Positions 5,908 to 7,775 of a DNA stretch of 7,775 nt are shown here, piece after piece; position 1 is the stretch's first letter; each line of letters opens with the position of its first letter. The position numbers were made by a program, and so were the translations under genes. This stretch comes from Fidelibacterota bacterium 46_43 (GTDB taxonomy: Bacteria; Fidelibacterota; Fidelibacteria; Fidelibacterales; Fidelibacteraceae), in contig LGGY01000171.1 in NCBI GenBank assembly GCA_001509335.1, positions 1 through 7,775 of the forward strand. Direction: 5' to 3'. Under the pieces are notes generated by a model. That model was given only the letters and a program-made list of their open reading frames with translations, was not told the origin of the DNA and did no database searches.

Positions 5908-6603
5908 ATGAAAATACAAGAGAATATTGCCCGGTATATTGATCATACCCTGCTGAAACCGGATGCAACACAGGAACAGATTATCCGGCTGTGTCAGGAA
6001 GCAAAGGAATATCACTTCGCCACAGTATGCATTAATCCTTACTGGGTCTCTTTATGTAAAGGCCAATTAAAAAATACAGACGTCAGGGTCTGCACGGTAA
6101 TTGGTTTTCCCCTTGGAGCCAATACCACGATGGTAAAAGTTGCCGAAACACTCCAGGCCATTGAAGACGGTGCCGATGAAGTGGATATGGTAATGAACAT
6201 CAGTGCCCTGAAATCCGGGAAGACCGTCGATGTGGAAACGGATATTCGGGATGTTATTAAAGCTGTCAAAAAGGCCACCCGGAACAACCGTATCCAGGTC
6301 AAGGTGATTCTTGAAACCTGTCTTTTACGGGATGAAGAAAAAATTCTGGCCTGTAAACTCAGTGAAAAGGCCGGGGCGGATTTTGTTAAAACATCGACAG
6401 GTTTTTCAAGTGGTGGCGCAACGGTTGAAGATATCAAACTGATGAAGAAAACCGTCGGATCCCGGATGGAAGTGAAAGCTTCCGGCGGCATTCGGGATAT
6501 CCAGACAGCCCTGACCATGATACAGGCCGGAGCCACCCGGATCGGGACCTCATCCGGTGTGAAAATTGTCACCGGGCAAACAGGTGAAAAAAGCACCTGC
6601 TAA
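5908..6603 (+). CDS. deoC: Deoxyribose-phosphate aldolase
   Basis: This 231-residue cytoplasmic class I aldolase cleaves 2-deoxyribose-5-phosphate to acetaldehyde and glyceraldehyde-3-phosphate, salvaging carbon from deoxynucleosides. DHTLLKPDAT (12-21) is the conserved N-terminal strand. Three catalytic residues are visible by family pattern: Asp93 in EVDMV (91-95), the Schiff-base Lys161 in FVKTSTGF (159-166), and Lys190 in VKASGGI (189-195). IGTSSG (212-217) forms the C-terminal phosphate-binding end of the TIM barrel. The size fits the short bacterial DeoC group (about 215-230 residues). AAAGG (5896-5900) lies 7 nt before the ATG. No other deoxynucleoside genes (deoA, deoB, deoD) are in view, so it may act as a stand-alone salvage enzyme. 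It may read through from glmM or start in the structured 101-bp spacer. Confidence 0.97.
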   Translation: MKIQENIARYIDHTLLKPDATQEQIIRLCQEAKEYHFATVCINPYWVSLCKGQLKNTDVRVCTVIGFPLGANTTMVKVAETLQAIEDGADEVDMVMNISALKSGKTVDVETDIRDVIKAVKKATRNNRIQVKVILETCLLRDEEKILACKLSEKAGADFVKTSTGFSSGGATVEDIKLMKKTVGSRMEVKASGGIRDIQTALTMIQAGATRIGTSSGVKIVTGQTGEKSTC

Positions 6604-6807
6604 ATCCTTGCTAAATCATTAAAACATCGTATGGAAATGGCTATTATATCCTTATGAACATATGTGAAAATCCGCATGTCCTCGCCCCCCACCCCGGGGG
6701 TAATGTAAGCCCTGAAAACAAAAGTGTCAAGATTATATTTTTATTTATATATGCTTATAATATTTTATCAAATAATATGAATTTTTAAACATTTCAAGAC
6801 AATACCC
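6604..6807. other. AT-rich spacer with a GC block
   Basis: I find no gene in these 204 bp. Most is AT-rich, but 6681-6700 is an abrupt GC island (CTCGCCCCCCACCCCGGGGG) in which CCCCC (6686-6690) can pair with GGGGG (6696-6700) around a 5-nt loop. No U-run follows, so it is at best an imperfect terminator for deoC. An 8-bp palindrome ACATATGT is at 6658-6665. The right half (about 6728-6792) is almost all A/T and contains the promoter listed separately. Confidence 0.6.
6756..6761 (+). promoter_or_regulatory. Candidate -10 box for rlmD
   Basis: TATAAT at 6756-6761 matches the sigma-70 -10 consensus exactly and is set in a long AT-rich tract (6731-6780) like an UP-type or easily melted region. 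TG at 6752-6753 is one base too far upstream for a true extended -10. No good -35 box lies 16-18 bp upstream. Initiation near 6768 would give a leader of about 40 nt before the first ATG at 6808. Confidence 0.45.
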
Positions 6808-7775
6808 ATGTTACCCATGAACACCCCTCATCCCGTGAAAAAAAATTCCATCCATGAAGTGACGATCGAGAGCATTGCTTTTGGCGGTAAAGGCATTGCC
6901 CGATTAAGTGATTATGTGATATTTGTCCGTGATGCCCTTCCGGGTCAATTACTCCGGGTAAAAATCATCAAACGGAAACCCCAGTATGCTGAAGCTATCA
7001 TTGAAGAAATCGTGAAAGAGAGTCCACATTTTATCCCGCCTCCCTGTCCTTATTTTTCCGATTGCGGCGGGTGTTCTTTCCAGAATCTGGACTATGCAAC
7101 CCAATGCCAGATCAAAGAGCAGCAAATTCGTGATGTGTTCACCCGTCTGGGAGGATTGGATGCAACCATATTGCCGGTCAAAGGCGCACCGGTTTTGTGG
7201 GGATACAGGAATAAAATGGAATTTTCAGCCGGCACGGAACGGTGGTTTATGAAGGAGAACGATCCGGGAACTCCCCGGGATTTTGCATTGGGACTCCATG
7301 CTCCCCGGCGTTTTGACAAAATACTGGATATTGAATCCTGCCTTTTACAGGATGATGAACGCAACACCCTTTTTCAGGAAATCCGCAAAGAAGTAAAAAA
7401 GGAAGGCCTTTCACTTTACAATGCCAGGACTCATGAAGGGTATCTGCGCAATGTGGTGATCCGCAAAGGTTACCATACCGGGGACATCATGGTCAATTTC
7501 GTAACCCGGGATGATGCACCCGAACGGCTGACTCCCGTGGTTGAACATATACTCCGGCGTTTTCCTTCTGTTACAACAGTGGTCAATAACATCAGTGATT
7601 CCCTGGGAATGACCGCCTTTGGTCAAAAGGAATGGCGCCTTCACGGACCTGGAATTATTCATGACCGCATCGGTGTCATACAATATGAAATATCCGCCAA
7701 CAGCTTCTTTCAGACCAACACATCCGGTGCCGAACAGCTATATTCCCTTGTGGAAGACTTTGCCGAGCTGACGGG
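6808..7775 (+). CDS. rlmD: 23S rRNA (uracil-5-)-methyltransferase, RlmD/RumA type (partial, runs off right edge)
   Basis: The open frame begins at ATG 6808 and continues without a stop to the window end, giving the first 322 residues of a protein usually about 430-480 long. Residues about 15-70 form a TRAM RNA-binding domain (VTIESIAFGGKGIARL, 18-33). Cys80, Cys86, Cys89 and Cys178 (CPYFSDCGGC, then ESCLLQ) are placed as the [4Fe-4S] ligands of RumA-like enzymes. SANSFFQTN (296-304) is the conserved entry to the SAM-dependent Rossmann domain. The catalytic cysteine lies beyond the window. The family makes 5-methyluridine in 23S rRNA (m5U1939 in E. coli), or in tRNA for TrmA-like members, which normally lack this cluster. 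The start is uncertain: no Shine-Dalgarno is seen, an in-frame ATG follows at 6817 and GTG at 6835, and an in-frame stop lies at 6778. The residue numbers assume 6808. Confidence 0.92.
   Translation, partial: MLPMNTPHPVKKNSIHEVTIESIAFGGKGIARLSDYVIFVRDALPGQLLRVKIIKRKPQYAEAIIEEIVKESPHFIPPPCPYFSDCGGCSFQNLDYATQCQIKEQQIRDVFTRLGGLDATILPVKGAPVLWGYRNKMEFSAGTERWFMKENDPGTPRDFALGLHAPRRFDKILDIESCLLQDDERNTLFQEIRKEVKKEGLSLYNARTHEGYLRNVVIRKGYHTGDIMVNFVTRDDAPERLTPVVEHILRRFPSVTTVVNNISDSLGMTAFGQKEWRLHGPGIIHDRIGVIQYEISANSFFQTNTSGAEQLYSLVEDFAELT

Noticed and set aside
6039..6596. 185-codon minus-strand open frame opposite deoC
   Set aside because: It lies wholly within deoC, whose catalytic residues are all present. 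The antisense protein is low-complexity, rich in Ser, Thr and Val, and shows no recognisable domain.
1..7775. Defence island, prophage, insertion sequence or transfer signs
   Set aside because: All genes are housekeeping families with similar codon character. No transposase, integrase, terminal repeats, tRNA or target duplication is visible.

Overview
This 7.8 kb window is a compact stretch of bacterial chromosome. It carries housekeeping and central-carbon genes and shows no sign of mobile DNA. Several proteins point to the Fibrobacteres-Chlorobi-Bacteroidetes (FCB) superphylum or a candidate phylum close to it. These are a very short primary sigma factor (298 residues, lacking region 1.1 and the large non-conserved insert), a phosphohexomutase with the GEGNGG and RKSNTEP motif pair remembered from Bacteroidetes enzymes, and a TerB plus J-domain protein with a glycine-rich N-terminus of a kind also common there. 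Base composition looks close to 50% GC, with AT-rich spacers. This placement rests on remembered family features, not on a search.

Left half, minus strand, read from right to left: a DjlA/TerB-like J-domain co-chaperone (2332-3087), a PfkB-family sugar kinase starting directly at its stop codon (1396-2331, TAAATG junction), and glucose-6-phosphate isomerase (pgi, 29-1288). The window begins with three copies of the heptamer GTCGACT just beyond the pgi stop.

A 164-bp divergent spacer (3088-3251) separates this block from the plus-strand block. It contains a likely rpoD promoter and a perfect 10-bp inverted repeat that ends on the base before the rpoD start codon.

Right half, plus strand: primary sigma factor (rpoD, 3252-4148), ribosomal protein S21 (rpsU, 4183-4374), an intergenic 13-bp perfect hairpin, a GlmM/phosphomannomutase-type phosphohexomutase (4427-5806), a spacer with two related palindromes that can also pair with each other, deoxyribose-phosphate aldolase (deoC, 5908-6603), a 204-bp AT-rich spacer with a perfect TATAAT box, and the first two thirds of an RlmD/RumA-type 23S rRNA uracil-5-methyltransferase (6808 to beyond the right edge).

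The functional themes are information processing (sigma factor, S21, rRNA methylation) and sugar-phosphate metabolism (Pgi at the glucose-6-P/fructose-6-P node, a PfkB kinase of unknown substrate, a hexose/hexosamine phosphomutase for envelope precursors, and DeoC feeding glyceraldehyde-3-P into glycolysis). I see no defence system, CRISPR array, tRNA, rRNA or insertion sequence. The interesting signals are in the spacers and in the gene order, especially rpoD directly upstream of rpsU. I find no convincing undescribed multi-gene system here.
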